Source of the DNA: Agarivorans litoreus
Lineage (GTDB): Bacteria > Pseudomonadota > Gammaproteobacteria > Enterobacterales > Celerinatantimonadaceae
Assembly (NCBI RefSeq): GCF_019649015.1
Contig: NZ_BLPI01000001.1
Coordinates: forward strand, 3,405,001-3,469,000
Direction: 5' to 3'
DNA: 64,000 bases
The notes under the pieces were generated by a model. The model had not been told where the DNA came from. It was given only the letters and a program-made list of their open reading frames with translations, and searched no databases. Of this stretch, positions 40,683-49,867 are shown piece by piece. Made by a program: the position numbers and the translations under genes. Position 1 is the stretch's first letter. Every line of letters begins with the position of its first letter.

Positions 40683-43154
40683 TTAAGCGACGGAGTCTAA
40701 ATCCGCTGCGTCTGTTTTGGCTAGACTAGGGCGATTCTCTAACTGCTCATGGTCAAAGTCATCTACGTTAATTGCAGCCAACCTGCCTTGCTCTGTTCGG
40801 CGCATTAAGGCGGCTTCTTCGGCGTTAATTACACCGAGTTTTATGCCTTCGTCGGCAAGTTTATTAAGCTGAGTGAAGGGACGTTTTTCGCCTAGTGCTT
40901 TACATACTTTGTCGTATAGCGCTTCGCAAGCCAGTACATCCTCCAAGGTTTGCTCTAGTTCTCCATAAACATTGCCTTCTACTCGGCTATCAAAGCGCCC
41001 TTGTCCTATGCGATTACGGGTTTCACTTGGCTCTTGTAGAATACGTGCAAGTTTATGGTCTAACACATCACTTGGCGCATGGAAGGGCTTACCTAGCGGG
41101 AACATCACTAAGCGCATTACTTTACCTACCCATTTATTGGGGAAGTTAAGCAGTAACTCATCTAGGGCATTCTGTAATTGAAACAAAGAGTCTTGCATGC
41201 TCCAGTGCAATAGAGGCAAATCTTCTTGTTTGCGGCCTTCATCGTCGTAACGCTTTAAAGTGGCCGAACACAAATAAAGCTGGCTTAGCATGTCACCTAG
41301 GCGTGCTGATACTCGTTCTTTACGTTTTAAGTTACCACCTAGCGTTCCCATAGCGACATCAGACAACAGCGCCAAATTGCTACTAAAGCGAGTTAACTGC
41401 TTGTAATAAGTAGCTGTTTGGTCGGAGTAGGGGGTGGTAATTAATCTGTTGCTAGTTAGGCCAAACCAAAAACTGCGAACAAAGTTGCTGGTGGCAAAAC
41501 CAAGGTGGCTAAATAGCGCTCTATCAAACTGCTGTAAGCCTTGATTAAAATCGGGGTGTTGAGTGGCTTCCATTTCTGCAAGCACGTATGGATGACAGCG
41601 AATGGCGCCTTGCCCGTAAATAATCATGCTACGAGTTAGAATGTTTGCGCCTTCAACGGTAATAGCAATAGGCGCACCTTGATACGAGCGAGCCAAAAAG
41701 TTTTTAGGACCCAAGCAAATCCCTTTACCGCCCACTACGTCCATTGCATCAATGCTAGCGCGCTGGCCTCGGTGGGTTAGGTGGTATTTTACTATGGCAG
41801 AAATCACCGATGGTTTTTCGCCAAGGTCGATGGCGGTTACGGTTAAGTCAGAAGCCGCTCCCATTATGTAGGCGTTACCTGCTAATCGAGCTAAAGGCTC
41901 TTCCACTCCTTCCATTTTACCAATGGGTAACTTGAATTGGCGACGGATACGAGCGTAAGCACCGGTAGCTAAAGCCGCATTTTTAATGCCGCCGGTTGCA
42001 CTAGAAGGCAGGGTAATTCCACGGCCAACCGACAAACATTCCACAAGCATGCGCCAACCTTGGCCTGCCATTTCTTTACCACCAATAATAAAGTCGATAG
42101 GCACAAATAGGTCGTTAGCGCGGGTAGGGCCGTTCATAAAAGGAACGTTAAGCGGAAAGTGGCGACGACCTACTTCAACACCTTCAATGTCGGTTGGAAT
42201 AAGTGCGCAGGTAATACCAAGCTCTGCTTGCTCGCCAAGTAGCTTGTCGGGATCTGATAATTTAAATGCTAGGCCTAAAATAGTGGCCACTGGTGCTAAG
42301 GTGATATAGCGTTTATTCCAAGTAATTCGCATACCTAGCACTTGTTCACCTTGCCATTCACCCATGCAAACCACTCCAGCATCAGGAATCGATCCCGCAT
42401 CAGAGCCCGCTTCTGGGCTGGTTAAGGCAAAACAAGGAATTTCTTTACCCTCAGCTAAACGGGGGAGGTAATGGTCTTGTTGTTCTTTTGTTCCGTAATG
42501 TTGCAATAATTCACCTGGACCAAGCGAGTTGGGGACACCTACAGTGCTTGAGAGTACCGCGGAAATACTGGCGAGTTTTTGTAGCACACAAGATTGCGCG
42601 TAGGCAGAAAACTCTAGGCCACCGTATTTCTTTTTGATGATCATGGCGAAGAATTTATGTTCTTTTAAAAAGTCCCAAATTTCTTCAGGTAAGTCTGCTA
42701 ACTCATGGGTTATTTCCCAGTCTCTAGTCATCGCACATACTTGCTCAACCGGACCATCTAAGAAGGCTTGTTCTTCTGGGCTCAGGCGCGGAGCCGGGTA
42801 GCTATGAAGCTTTTTCCAGTCTGGAGCCCCGCGAAACAGATCGCCTTCCCACCATGTGGTACCCGCCTCGATGGCTTCTTTCTCGGTACGCGACATTTCG
42901 GGCATCACTTTTTTGAAGATTTTGAACAGCGGTTTAGAGATTAGCTGTTGACGCAAAGGTTTAAAGTTCAAGCCTCCTACTATTAATAAATAGGCTAACC
43001 AAAATAGCTCGCTAAAAGGCGATATGAAATTGTAAGCAACCAGTGAGGCGGTTAGCACTAAGGTAAAAGCCAGTAACGAAGCTCTAAAATAAGCGAGCCC
43101 GCCCATTAATAACAGGCCACCAATGGCAGCTAAAAGGGGTAAGTAACTTTGCAT
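40683..43154 (-). CDS. fadE: Acyl-CoA dehydrogenase FadE
   Basis: First step of fatty-acid beta-oxidation (acyl-CoA to enoyl-CoA). The 823-residue FadE type has two N-terminal membrane segments (about 3-45), an acyl-CoA dehydrogenase core (about 120-540, with [18 protein letters not shown] and [14 protein letters not shown]) and the long C-terminal domain of this class (DUF1974). The open frame extends to 43226; ATG 43154 follows AAGGAGAG and matches E. coli. Divergent from gmhA, as in E. coli. A FadR-like operator lies just upstream. Confidence 0.97.
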   Translation of the reverse strand: MQSYLPLLAAIGGLLLMGGLAYFRASLLAFTLVLTASLVAYNFISPFSELFWLAYLLIVGGLNFKPLRQQLISKPLFKIFKKVMPEMSRTEKEAIEAGTTWWEGDLFRGAPDWKKLHSYPAPRLSPEEQAFLDGPVEQVCAMTRDWEITHELADLPEEIWDFLKEHKFFAMIIKKKYGGLEFSAYAQSCVLQKLASISAVLSSTVGVPNSLGPGELLQHYGTKEQQDHYLPRLAEGKEIPCFALTSPEAGSDAGSIPDAGVVCMGEWQGEQVLGMRITWNKRYITLAPVATILGLAFKLSDPDKLLGEQAELGITCALIPTDIEGVEVGRRHFPLNVPFMNGPTRANDLFVPIDFIIGGKEMAGQGWRMLVECLSVGRGITLPSSATGGIKNAALATGAYARIRRQFKLPIGKMEGVEEPLARLAGNAYIMGAASDLTVTAIDLGEKPSVISAIVKYHLTHRGQRASIDAMDVVGGKGICLGPKNFLARSYQGAPIAITVEGANILTRSMIIYGQGAIRCHPYVLAEMEATQHPDFNQGLQQFDRALFSHLGFATSNFVRSFWFGLTSNRLITTPYSDQTATYYKQLTRFSSNLALLSDVAMGTLGGNLKRKERVSARLGDMLSQLYLCSATLKRYDDEGRKQEDLPLLHWSMQDSLFQLQNALDELLLNFPNKWVGKVMRLVMFPLGKPFHAPSDVLDHKLARILQEPSETRNRIGQGRFDSRVEGNVYGELEQTLEDVLACEALYDKVCKALGEKRPFTQLNKLADEGIKLGVINAEEAALMRRTEQGRLAAINVDDFDHEQLENRPSLAKTDAADLDSVA

Positions 43155-43174
43155 CAATCTCTCCTTGGACTTGT

Positions 43175-43191
43175 AAGAGGTCTGACCTCTT
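43175..43191 (-). promoter_or_regulatory. Putative FadR operator of fadE
   Basis: AAGAGGTCTGACCTCTT contains a perfect dyad AAGAGGTC-T-GACCTCTT and fits the FadR consensus (GGTCNGACC core) apart from two bases. It begins near the predicted transcription start of fadE, where repression released by long-chain acyl-CoA is expected. Confidence 0.72.
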
Positions 43192-43197
43192 TGGGTA

Positions 43198-43226
43198 TTT
43201 GTAACGTAGTAGTTAACAAAATTCAA
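43198..43226 (-). promoter_or_regulatory. Promoter of fadE
   Basis: On the minus strand TTGAAT, 17 bp, TACAAA. The predicted start point falls at the edge of the FadR-like dyad. Confidence 0.55.
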
Positions 43227-43368
43227 GTCTTTTACAAAATATCAACATAAGTTTAGCTGTATTTTTTAGTTAATAAATTGAGTTATGCGCTGAATAGAAC
43301 GCTGATTATGACTAAAAAAAACGTTATAGTGTGCAGCAAATAAGCCTTGCCCAGATAAGGGAACCTAG

Positions 43369-43944
43369 ATGAAAAATTTGATAGTTGAAGAGTTACAAGA
43401 AGCGGTAACTGTTCTAAATGCTTTTATTGCCGATGAGAAAAACATTGACGCGATCGAACAAGCGGCTCGCTTGTTAGCTGACAGCTTTAAGCAGCAAGGC
43501 AAAGTATTATCTTGTGGTAATGGTGGTTCTCATTGTGATGCAATGCATTTTGCCGAAGAGTTAACCGGCCGCTATCGTGAAAACCGCCCTGCTTATCCGG
43601 CTATTGCTATTTCAGATCCTAGCCATTTATCTTGCGTGAGTAATGATTATGGCTACGAGTATGTATTCTCGCGCTATATTGAAGGATTAGGTCAAGCTGG
43701 TGATGTTCTTTTTGGCATTAGCACCAGTGGTAACTCGGGCAATATCATTAAGGCGATAGAAGCGGCTAAAGCCAAAGGTATGAAAGTAATTATTTTGTCT
43801 GGCAAAGACGGTGGCAAAATGGCTGGGCAAGCGGATGTAGAGATCCGCGTGCCACACTTTGGCTTTGCTGACCGTATTCAAGAAATTCACATAAAAGTGA
43901 TTCATATCTTGATTCAGTTAATTGAGAAGTATATGGCTGAGTAA
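43369..43944 (+). CDS. gmhA: Phosphoheptose isomerase
   Basis: Converts sedoheptulose-7-phosphate to D-glycero-D-manno-heptose-7-phosphate for the LPS inner core. The 191-residue SIS-domain protein shows [25 protein letters not shown] (zinc His and Glu), [10 protein letters not shown] (phosphate loop) and [16 protein letters not shown]. coli GmhA has 192 residues and the same neighbours (fadE, yafJ). Confidence 0.97.
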   Translation: MKNLIVEELQEAVTVLNAFIADEKNIDAIEQAARLLADSFKQQGKVLSCGNGGSHCDAMHFAEELTGRYRENRPAYPAIAISDPSHLSCVSNDYGYEYVFSRYIEGLGQAGDVLFGISTSGNSGNIIKAIEAAKAKGMKVIILSGKDGGKMAGQADVEIRVPHFGFADRIQEIHIKVIHILIQLIEKYMAE

Positions 43945-43981
43945 GCCTGTTATATCCGTAATCTAAGTAGCGAGTGGTTGT

Positions 43982-44746
43982 ATGTGTGAATTACTAGGAA
44001 TGAGTGCCAATGTTCCTACCGATATTTGCTTTTCCTTTACCGGCTTGGTGCAGCGCGGTGGAGTGACAGGCCCGCATGTAGATGGCTGGGGCATTACTTT
44101 TTATGAAGGTAAGGGTTGTCGCAGTTTTAAAGATCCTGCACCAAGTTGTAAATCTAAAATTGCAGAGTTGGTTCAAGCTTTTCCGATTAAAAGCCAGGCA
44201 GTAGTAGGACATATTCGTCAAGCTAACCGCGGGTGTGTTTCTCTAGAGAATACCCATCCTTTTACCCGTGAGTTATGGGGACAAAATTGGACTTACGCAC
44301 ACAATGGTCAGTTAAAGGGTTATAAAGCGCTTGATACTGGCTTTTTTAGGCCAATTGGTGCAACCGATAGCGAGCGTGCTTTTTGTTGGATCCTCGAACA
44401 GCTGCGTATTAAGTACCCACGTAAACCCGCCAACATGAAAGCCATGTTTAAATTTGTGGCGAGCCTAGCCGATCAGCTACGTGCAAAAGGCGTATTTAAT
44501 ATGCTGTTGAGCAATGGCGAGTTTGTGATGGCTTATTGTTCAACTAACCTGCATTGGATCACTCGTCGTGCGCCGTTTGGCGAGGCTCAGTTGGCAGATG
44601 CCGATGTTACCATCGACTTTTATAAAGAAACTACGCCAAATGATGTAGTGACAATGATTGCCACTCAGCCTTTAACCAATAACGAACAATGGCAAAAAAT
44701 TGCTAGCGGCTCTTATGTATTGTTTAAAGACGGTGAAGTGCAATAA
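43982..44746 (+). CDS. yafJ: Class II glutamine amidotransferase, YafJ-like
   Basis: An Ntn-hydrolase with the nucleophile Cys2 exposed after Met removal (MCELLGMSANVPTD), VGHIRQANRG and the His/Asn loop ENTHPFTRELWG. The 254 residues consist of the glutaminase domain only, with no synthetase partner, as in E. coli YafJ. Its acceptor or substrate is not established. It follows gmhA by 37 bp on the same strand, likely cotranscribed. Confidence 0.92.
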   Translation: MCELLGMSANVPTDICFSFTGLVQRGGVTGPHVDGWGITFYEGKGCRSFKDPAPSCKSKIAELVQAFPIKSQAVVGHIRQANRGCVSLENTHPFTRELWGQNWTYAHNGQLKGYKALDTGFFRPIGATDSERAFCWILEQLRIKYPRKPANMKAMFKFVASLADQLRAKGVFNMLLSNGEFVMAYCSTNLHWITRRAPFGEAQLADADVTIDFYKETTPNDVVTMIATQPLTNNEQWQKIASGSYVLFKDGEVQ

Positions 44747-44786
44747 AGCTTTTTAAGCTAACTAAGCTTTAAGCTAAAACAAATAG

Positions 44787-44813
44787 AAAAAAGCGCCTTT
44801 AGGCGCTTTTTTT
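44787..44813. terminator. Bidirectional terminator, yafJ / purN
   Basis: GCGCC and GGCGC around TTTA, flanked by an A-run and a T-run, between the two convergent genes. Confidence 0.9.
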
Positions 44814-45453
44814 ATGAGTTAGCGTAGCCGCTACTAGGGAGTATATTGCCGTCGAGTAGGGCGTTGTCATTTTTCATGCTCAATCGTCCTTCAACAAACC
44901 AATTAACGACCAATGGGTATATGGCATGTTCTTGCACTTGTACCCTTGCTGCTAGTGTTTCGGCATCATCATCGCTAAATACGGGAACTTTGGCCTGCAA
45001 AATTACCGGGCCTCCGTCTAACTCGGGGGTGACGAAGTGAATGCTGCAACCGTGTTCTTGGTCTTGGGCATCAATGGCGCGCTGATGGGTATTTAAACCT
45101 TGGTACTTCGGTAGCAAAGAGGGATGAATGTTTAGCATCTTGCCGCTAAAACGTTCTACAAATGCTTGGCTAAGAATACGCATGAAGCCGGCCATCACGA
45201 TTAAGTCAGCGTTATGCTGCTCAATCACCTCAGCCAAAGCCATGTCATAGCTTTCGCGATCGCTATACTCTTTAGGGTTTACAACTACCGTGTTAATGGC
45301 TGCCTGCTTAGCGCGCTCAAGGCCATAAGCGTCGGCCTTGTTGCTTACTACTGCAGAAATAGAGGCGTTGATACGCCCCTCTTTACAGGCATCAATAATG
45401 GCTTGCAGGTTAGTCCCTGAACCTGAAATCAATACAACAATGTTGCGTGCCAT
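44812..45453 (-). CDS. purN: Phosphoribosylglycinamide formyltransferase 1
   Basis: Transfers formyl from 10-formyltetrahydrofolate to GAR in purine synthesis. The 213 residues include the GAR site VLISGSGTNLQAI, VMAGFMRIL, the catalytic Asn-His-Asp set (MLNIHPSLLPKY and the Asp in VTPELDGGPVI). Eight bases after the purM stop, so purMN is one operon, as in E. coli. Confidence 0.97.
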   Translation of the reverse strand: MARNIVVLISGSGTNLQAIIDACKEGRINASISAVVSNKADAYGLERAKQAAINTVVVNPKEYSDRESYDMALAEVIEQHNADLIVMAGFMRILSQAFVERFSGKMLNIHPSLLPKYQGLNTHQRAIDAQDQEHGCSIHFVTPELDGGPVILQAKVPVFSDDDAETLAARVQVQEHAIYPLVVNWFVEGRLSMKNDNALLDGNILPSSGYANS

Positions 45454-45461
45454 TATTTACC

Positions 45462-46502
45462 CTATTTAAATTCTACTTGGCCTTCGCCTTCAGCTACATC
45501 TTCAATGTGGCCGATTTTCCAAGCTGTTTCGCCGTGCTCTGCTAATAAAGCTAGAGCAGCGTCTACTTCAGCTTCTGGTAAAGCGATAACCATGCCTACA
45601 CCACAGTTGAAGGTGCGGTACATTTCTTCACGAGCCACGTTGCCATTCTCTTGCAACCAGTTAAACACTTCTGGCCATTGCCAGCTATTTTCATCAACCA
45701 CTGCTTTTGCGCCAGCTGGCAATACGCGAGGAATGTTCTCCCAGAAACCACCACCAGTGATATGTGATAAAGCATGTACTTCACATTGCTTAAGCAAGGC
45801 TAATACCGACTTAACGTAGATTTTTGTTGGGGTCAATAGGGTTTCACCTAGCGTGCTATCACCTAAAACTTGTTTAGGATCGGCATTCGATACTTCTAGG
45901 ATCTTGCGAATTAGTGAGTAGCCGTTTGAATGAGGACCACTAGAAGCTAAAGCGATTAACGCGTCACCGCTTGCTACTTTGGTGCCATCGATAATTTCTG
46001 ACTTTTCAACAACACCCACACAGAAACCTGCGATGTCGTAGTCGTCGCCATGGTACATGCCTGGCATTTCTGCAGTTTCACCGCCAATTAAGGCACAGCC
46101 AGATAGCTCACAACCTTGACCAATGCCTTTTACAACGTCTGCTGCGGTATCAACGTCAAGTTTACCGGTTGCGTAGTAATCTAAGAAAAATAGCGGCTCA
46201 GCACCTTGTACAATAAGATCGTTTACACACATTGCGACTAAGTCGATACCAACGGTGTCATGCTTTTCCAAATCTAGTGCTAAGCGTAACTTTGTTCCAA
46301 CGCCGTCGGTGCCAGCAACTAATACAGGCTCTTTGTAACCAGTAGGCAATTGACACAATGCACCAAAGCCTCCTAGTCCACCCATTACTTCTGGGCGCTG
46401 GGTACGTTTACTAACACTTTTGATACGTTCTACTAATGCATTACCAGCTTCGATATCAACGCCAGCATCTTTATAACTCAGAGGGGTGTTTTGTTTGGTC
46501 AC
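45462..46502 (-). CDS. purM: Phosphoribosylformylglycinamidine cyclo-ligase (AIR synthetase)
   Basis: ATP-dependent ring closure of FGAM to AIR. The 346-residue protein has the N-terminal Asp-rich nucleotide loop ([12 protein letters not shown]), [23 protein letters not shown] and [14 protein letters not shown]. The frame opens with TTG 46517, but GTG 46502, preceded by AAGGTAATCCC, gives the E. coli length (345). Divergent from upp. I saw no convincing PurR box in the 173-bp shared region. Confidence 0.97.
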   Translation of the reverse strand: MTKQNTPLSYKDAGVDIEAGNALVERIKSVSKRTQRPEVMGGLGGFGALCQLPTGYKEPVLVAGTDGVGTKLRLALDLEKHDTVGIDLVAMCVNDLIVQGAEPLFFLDYYATGKLDVDTAADVVKGIGQGCELSGCALIGGETAEMPGMYHGDDYDIAGFCVGVVEKSEIIDGTKVASGDALIALASSGPHSNGYSLIRKILEVSNADPKQVLGDSTLGETLLTPTKIYVKSVLALLKQCEVHALSHITGGGFWENIPRVLPAGAKAVVDENSWQWPEVFNWLQENGNVAREEMYRTFNCGVGMVIALPEAEVDAALALLAEHGETAWKIGHIEDVAEGEGQVEFK

Positions 46503-46675
46503 GGGATTACCTTGCAACGAACATAGAAAAAAATTTCGCGATATTTTAGCAGTGTTAGCGGCCTGGTAACAGTAATAAACGATAACTAAGACATTTTGTT
46601 GATATTTGCTAACATATCTCCATTGAGTCTGATTTAAACTAACGGCTCACAATTTGGTAAATCAAAGGAATAGAG

Positions 46676-47302
46676 ATGAAAGTTGTTGAAGTAAAACATC
46701 CTTTAGTTCGTCACAAAATCGGGCTAATGCGCGAAGCTGACATTAGCACAAAGCGTTTTCGTGAATTAGCGCGTGAAGTTTCTGCATTATTAACCTACGA
46801 AGCAACAGCCAATCTCGAAATAGAAGAAGTGACCATTGCCGGTTGGAATGGCCCTGTGAAGGTAGAGCAAATTAAAGGTAAAAAGGCTACTGTTGTGCCT
46901 ATTTTACGTGCGGGGCTTGGCATGATGGACGGTGTTTTAGAGCATATGCCATCAGCAAAAACCAGTGTGGTTGGGATTTACCGTGATGAAGAGACTTTAG
47001 AGCCGGTTCCTTATTTTCATAAACTTGTTAGCCAAATTGATGAGCGTTTGGCCCTTGTAGTAGACCCTATGCTGGCTACTGGTGGGTCTATGATTGCCAC
47101 TATCGATTTATTAAAAGAGCAAGGCTGTAAAGACATTGTAGTATTGGTATTAGTGGCCGCTCCTGAAGGTTTAAAAGCTTTGGAGGCTGCACACCCTGAT
47201 TTGGTCTTGTATACTGCGTCAATTGATGAAAAGCTAAATGAGCATGGCTACATTCTTCCTGGTTTGGGGGATGCCGGCGATAAGATTTTTGGTACTAAAT
47301 AG
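46676..47302 (+). CDS. upp: Uracil phosphoribosyltransferase
   Basis: Salvages uracil to UMP with PRPP. The 208 residues match E. coli in length; the PRPP loop [18 protein letters not shown] and the uracil-binding C-terminus [16 protein letters not shown] are intact. Unlike E. coli, the uracil permease gene uraA does not follow; a DUF2066 gene starts 39 bp downstream with no terminator between. Confidence 0.98.
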   Translation: MKVVEVKHPLVRHKIGLMREADISTKRFRELAREVSALLTYEATANLEIEEVTIAGWNGPVKVEQIKGKKATVVPILRAGLGMMDGVLEHMPSAKTSVVGIYRDEETLEPVPYFHKLVSQIDERLALVVDPMLATGGSMIATIDLLKEQGCKDIVVLVLVAAPEGLKALEAAHPDLVLYTASIDEKLNEHGYILPGLGDAGDKIFGTK

Positions 47303-47341
47303 AACGTCAAAAATAGTTAATTGAATCTCTAGGAGAGCGCA

Positions 47342-48337
47342 GTGATTAGAAAGTGGTTGTTGGTACTTAGTTTGGCAGTGGTGATGTTGCCGGTTCAAGC
47401 CTCGCTGCAAGAGGAACTTTACCGAATTGAGGCACAAGCCACTGGCGATACCCAACAAGATCAGCGACATGCTTTCGAGTTATTGGTACTGCGCTTAACT
47501 GGGGAGCAAGCTAGCAATGCTAATCCATTGGTCACAAAAGCAAGAGCCAATATTAATCCGTATATTCAACAGTTTGCTTACCGTGACGATGCTATATCGG
47601 TGCTGTTTAACGAAGCAAAAGTAAACCAGCTGTTGATGCAAGCTCAATTGCGTTTATGGGGAAAGCAACGCCCAGATATCGTATTGTGGTATGCCAGCGA
47701 GCAGAACTTTAACCGAGCATTGTTAGCCGATAGTGCTCAACAAGATTGGTTAGAGGCTGGCCGGAAACGGGCGCAGCTACTAGGTTTACCTGTTCGCCTT
47801 CCTGTTATGGATTTAGAAGATACTATGGCGGTGAGCGTCAATGATGTATGGGGCGGTTTTGATGGCCCATTGTACGCAGCTAGTGAGCGTTATTCTGTGC
47901 CACTTATCCTGAGCTTTCGCCAATATCCGCAAGGTCAAAATTGGCAGATCCAATGGCGATTGTTAGACAGCGCAAGCCAAATACAACTTGATAGCGGCCA
48001 AGTACAAGCGCCACTAGCAGACGTTAGCGCAGCTGCTATGAGTGCAGTAAGCGCCAGTTTGGCCGAACGCTATGGCGTGATATTAGGCGAGAATGCCGAT
48101 GAAGCAATATTGGTTAGCTTTACTAACATAACCAGCATGAACAAATATGTTGAGCTGGAGCGCTTTCTTAACCAGCAACCTAGTGTGGCAAGAGTAACCT
48201 TACACAATGTAAAACAAGACACGTTTACTTTTGAGGTGCAATTGCTTAGCCCTTGGGAAGACCTTAAATCTTCACTTGATATTGCCCCGCGCCTGCAAGC
48301 GGATGAAACGCGAACAAAGTTTTATTTTTACCAATAG
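47342..48337 (+). CDS. DUF2066 domain-containing exported protein
   Basis: A 331-residue protein of the DUF2066 family, which is common upstream of hda in marine gammaproteobacteria. It starts GTG after AGGAGAGCGCA. A signal peptide (IRKWLLVLSLAVVMLPVQAS) predicts a periplasmic protein. The body has a helical N-terminal part (FELLVLRLTG) and beta-rich C-terminal part. There are no catalytic motifs. Function unknown. Confidence 0.8.
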   Translation: MIRKWLLVLSLAVVMLPVQASLQEELYRIEAQATGDTQQDQRHAFELLVLRLTGEQASNANPLVTKARANINPYIQQFAYRDDAISVLFNEAKVNQLLMQAQLRLWGKQRPDIVLWYASEQNFNRALLADSAQQDWLEAGRKRAQLLGLPVRLPVMDLEDTMAVSVNDVWGGFDGPLYAASERYSVPLILSFRQYPQGQNWQIQWRLLDSASQIQLDSGQVQAPLADVSAAAMSAVSASLAERYGVILGENADEAILVSFTNITSMNKYVELERFLNQQPSVARVTLHNVKQDTFTFEVQLLSPWEDLKSSLDIAPRLQADETRTKFYFYQ

Positions 48338-48344
48338 CAAAAAT

Positions 48345-48373
48345 TTTTCATCTTAATAGCGAGCTGGTACAAT
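48345..48373 (+). promoter_or_regulatory. Possible promoter of hda
   Basis: TTTTCA, 17 bp, TACAAT, ending 34 bp before the proposed TTG start. Confidence 0.45.
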
Positions 48374-48407
48374 ACCGTAAGTTTTGTATCAGCCATTATT
48401 TATCAAT

Positions 48408-49112
48408 TTGAGCTTTTCCCCGCAATTATCACTTCCTGTACTTTTACCTGATGATGAAACCTTGGTGAGTTTTTACCCAGGCGACAATCAACAGCTTTTA
48501 AGTGCACTGCGCAATCTTGCTTTAGATAAAGGCGAGAGGATGCTTTATTTGTGGGGCAGTGAAGGGTCGGGGCGAACCCATTTGTTGCATGCCAGTTGCA
48601 CTGAAATGGCCGACGTTGGCGCAGCAAGTGCTTATTTACCCTTAGAGCGTCATGCGGCTATGTCTCCTAAAATGCTTGAGGGTCTAGAAAGTATGGCTTT
48701 GGTGTGTTTAGACAACATTGACGCGATTGTGGGCATTTCGGCTTGGGAAGAGGCGATTTTTGATTTTTATAATCGCCGAAAAGAATTAGCGTCTACCACC
48801 CGTTTAATTGTTACCGCCAATGCGCCAGCACCTCAGCTGTCTTTTGCCTTGGCCGATTTACAGTCTCGTTTAAACTGGGGCGTAACCTATAAATTACATG
48901 AGCTAGATGACGAGCAAAAGCTGAGTGCTTTGCAACTACGGGCAGAATTACGTGGTTTGAAGATGCCATTAGAGGTGGCTCGTTTTCTGTTAAAGCGTTT
49001 ATCGCGTGATATGCCTACTTTGCTAAACAAGCTTGATCTGTTAGACCAAGCTTCCATTACTGCTCAACGAAAGTTAACCGTTCCCTTTGTGAAAGAGATC
49101 TTAGAGCTTTAG
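48408..49112 (+). CDS. hda: DnaA inactivation protein Hda
   Basis: Together with the DNA-loaded beta clamp, stimulates ATP hydrolysis by DnaA (RIDA) to prevent re-initiation. The 234-residue AAA+ protein has the N-terminal clamp-binding motif QLSLP at residues 6-10, a P-loop region WGSEGSGRTHLLHA, Walker-B-like VCLDNIDAI and the C-terminal RASITAQRKLTVPFVKEIL signature (here QASITAQRKL). TTG 48408 reproduces the short N-terminal tail of E. coli Hda, which starts at CTG; the frame reaches back to TTG 48384. Overlaps the convergent DUF2069 gene by 4 bp. Confidence 0.94.
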   Translation: MSFSPQLSLPVLLPDDETLVSFYPGDNQQLLSALRNLALDKGERMLYLWGSEGSGRTHLLHASCTEMADVGAASAYLPLERHAAMSPKMLEGLESMALVCLDNIDAIVGISAWEEAIFDFYNRRKELASTTRLIVTANAPAPQLSFALADLQSRLNWGVTYKLHELDDEQKLSALQLRAELRGLKMPLEVARFLLKRLSRDMPTLLNKLDLLDQASITAQRKLTVPFVKEILEL

Positions 49113-49504
49113 TCTTTAGCTTTATCCTTTAGCTTCTTTAATCCTATCCCTAGCTCTTTACCGCGAAACTTCGCGTACTGTAACCCAAACCAAAACGCAC
49201 TGAGTACTAATACTAATTCTACTGCAGCTAACCAGCGTTCGGTGTCGGACACGACTAACAGCGTGGTGCTGTGAAGCACATATAGCAGCAGCACAAAACA
49301 ACTCCAGGCATAGGTATAAGGTTTACCGGCCAGAATGCCTTTTAGTGGGAACAGCAATGGCACGACCCAAAAGGCCAACATTAAACCTAGACTAATATCA
49401 ACTGGTGGTGATAGCCATAAATGCCATAATAGCACCCAAGCCAGCAGCATTAAGTAACTGCTTTTGGCTATCAGTAATAATTGAGAAGTACTTAGCTTAG
49501 ACAA
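49109..49504 (-). CDS. DUF2069 domain-containing membrane protein
   Basis: A 131-residue integral membrane protein with four predicted helices (about 10-30, 40-58, 65-85, 92-108) and a basic cytoplasmic tail (KKLKDKAKD). It fits DUF2069; function unknown. Its start overlaps the end of yfgD by 8 bp on the same strand, so the two are translationally coupled. Confidence 0.82.
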   Translation of the reverse strand: MSKLSTSQLLLIAKSSYLMLLAWVLLWHLWLSPPVDISLGLMLAFWVVPLLFPLKGILAGKPYTYAWSCFVLLLYVLHSTTLLVVSDTERWLAAVELVLVLSAFWFGLQYAKFRGKELGIGLKKLKDKAKD

Positions 49505-49847
49505 TCTCTAACACCTGTTCTGGTGGTCGGCCAATGCGCGCTTTATCTCGATTAATCACAATTGGGCGTTCAATCAGTTTAGGGTTTGCATGCATTGCCG
49601 CTACCAGTTGAGCAGGAGTAAGCGATGCATCGGCTAAATTCAATTCTTTATAGAGCGCCTCTTTAGTGCGCATTAACTGCCGAGGCTCAAATTGCATCAT
49701 GTCCAGTATCTTGGTGATATCTGCTTCACTCGGAGGTGTTTCTAGATAAAGCACAATTTCTGGCTCGATGCCTTTTTCTTGAAGAAGCTGCAAGGTTTGG
49801 CGACTTTTAGAGCAGCGCGGGTTATGAAGGATTTTAATCGTAGACAT
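49497..49847 (-). CDS. yfgD: ArsC/Spx-type thioredoxin-fold reductase, YfgD-like
   Basis: A 116-residue ArsC-family protein. Catalytic Cys12 in NPRCSKSRQTL and Arg residues in LIERPIVI (arsenate-binding position) are present, so glutaredoxin-dependent arsenate reduction is possible. No ars operon is nearby; the location next to hda and bepA is the housekeeping yfgD position of E. coli. Substrate unproven. Confidence 0.88.
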   Translation of the reverse strand: MSTIKILHNPRCSKSRQTLQLLQEKGIEPEIVLYLETPPSEADITKILDMMQFEPRQLMRTKEALYKELNLADASLTPAQLVAAMHANPKLIERPIVINRDKARIGRPPEQVLEIV

Positions 49848-49867
49848 GCTTGTTCCTTATGTACATC

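Noticed and set aside
49497-49847. Arsenic resistance gene
   Set aside because: The ArsC-like gene sits in the conserved hda-bepA neighbourhood without arsB, arsR or other ars genes, so a dedicated resistance operon is not supported.
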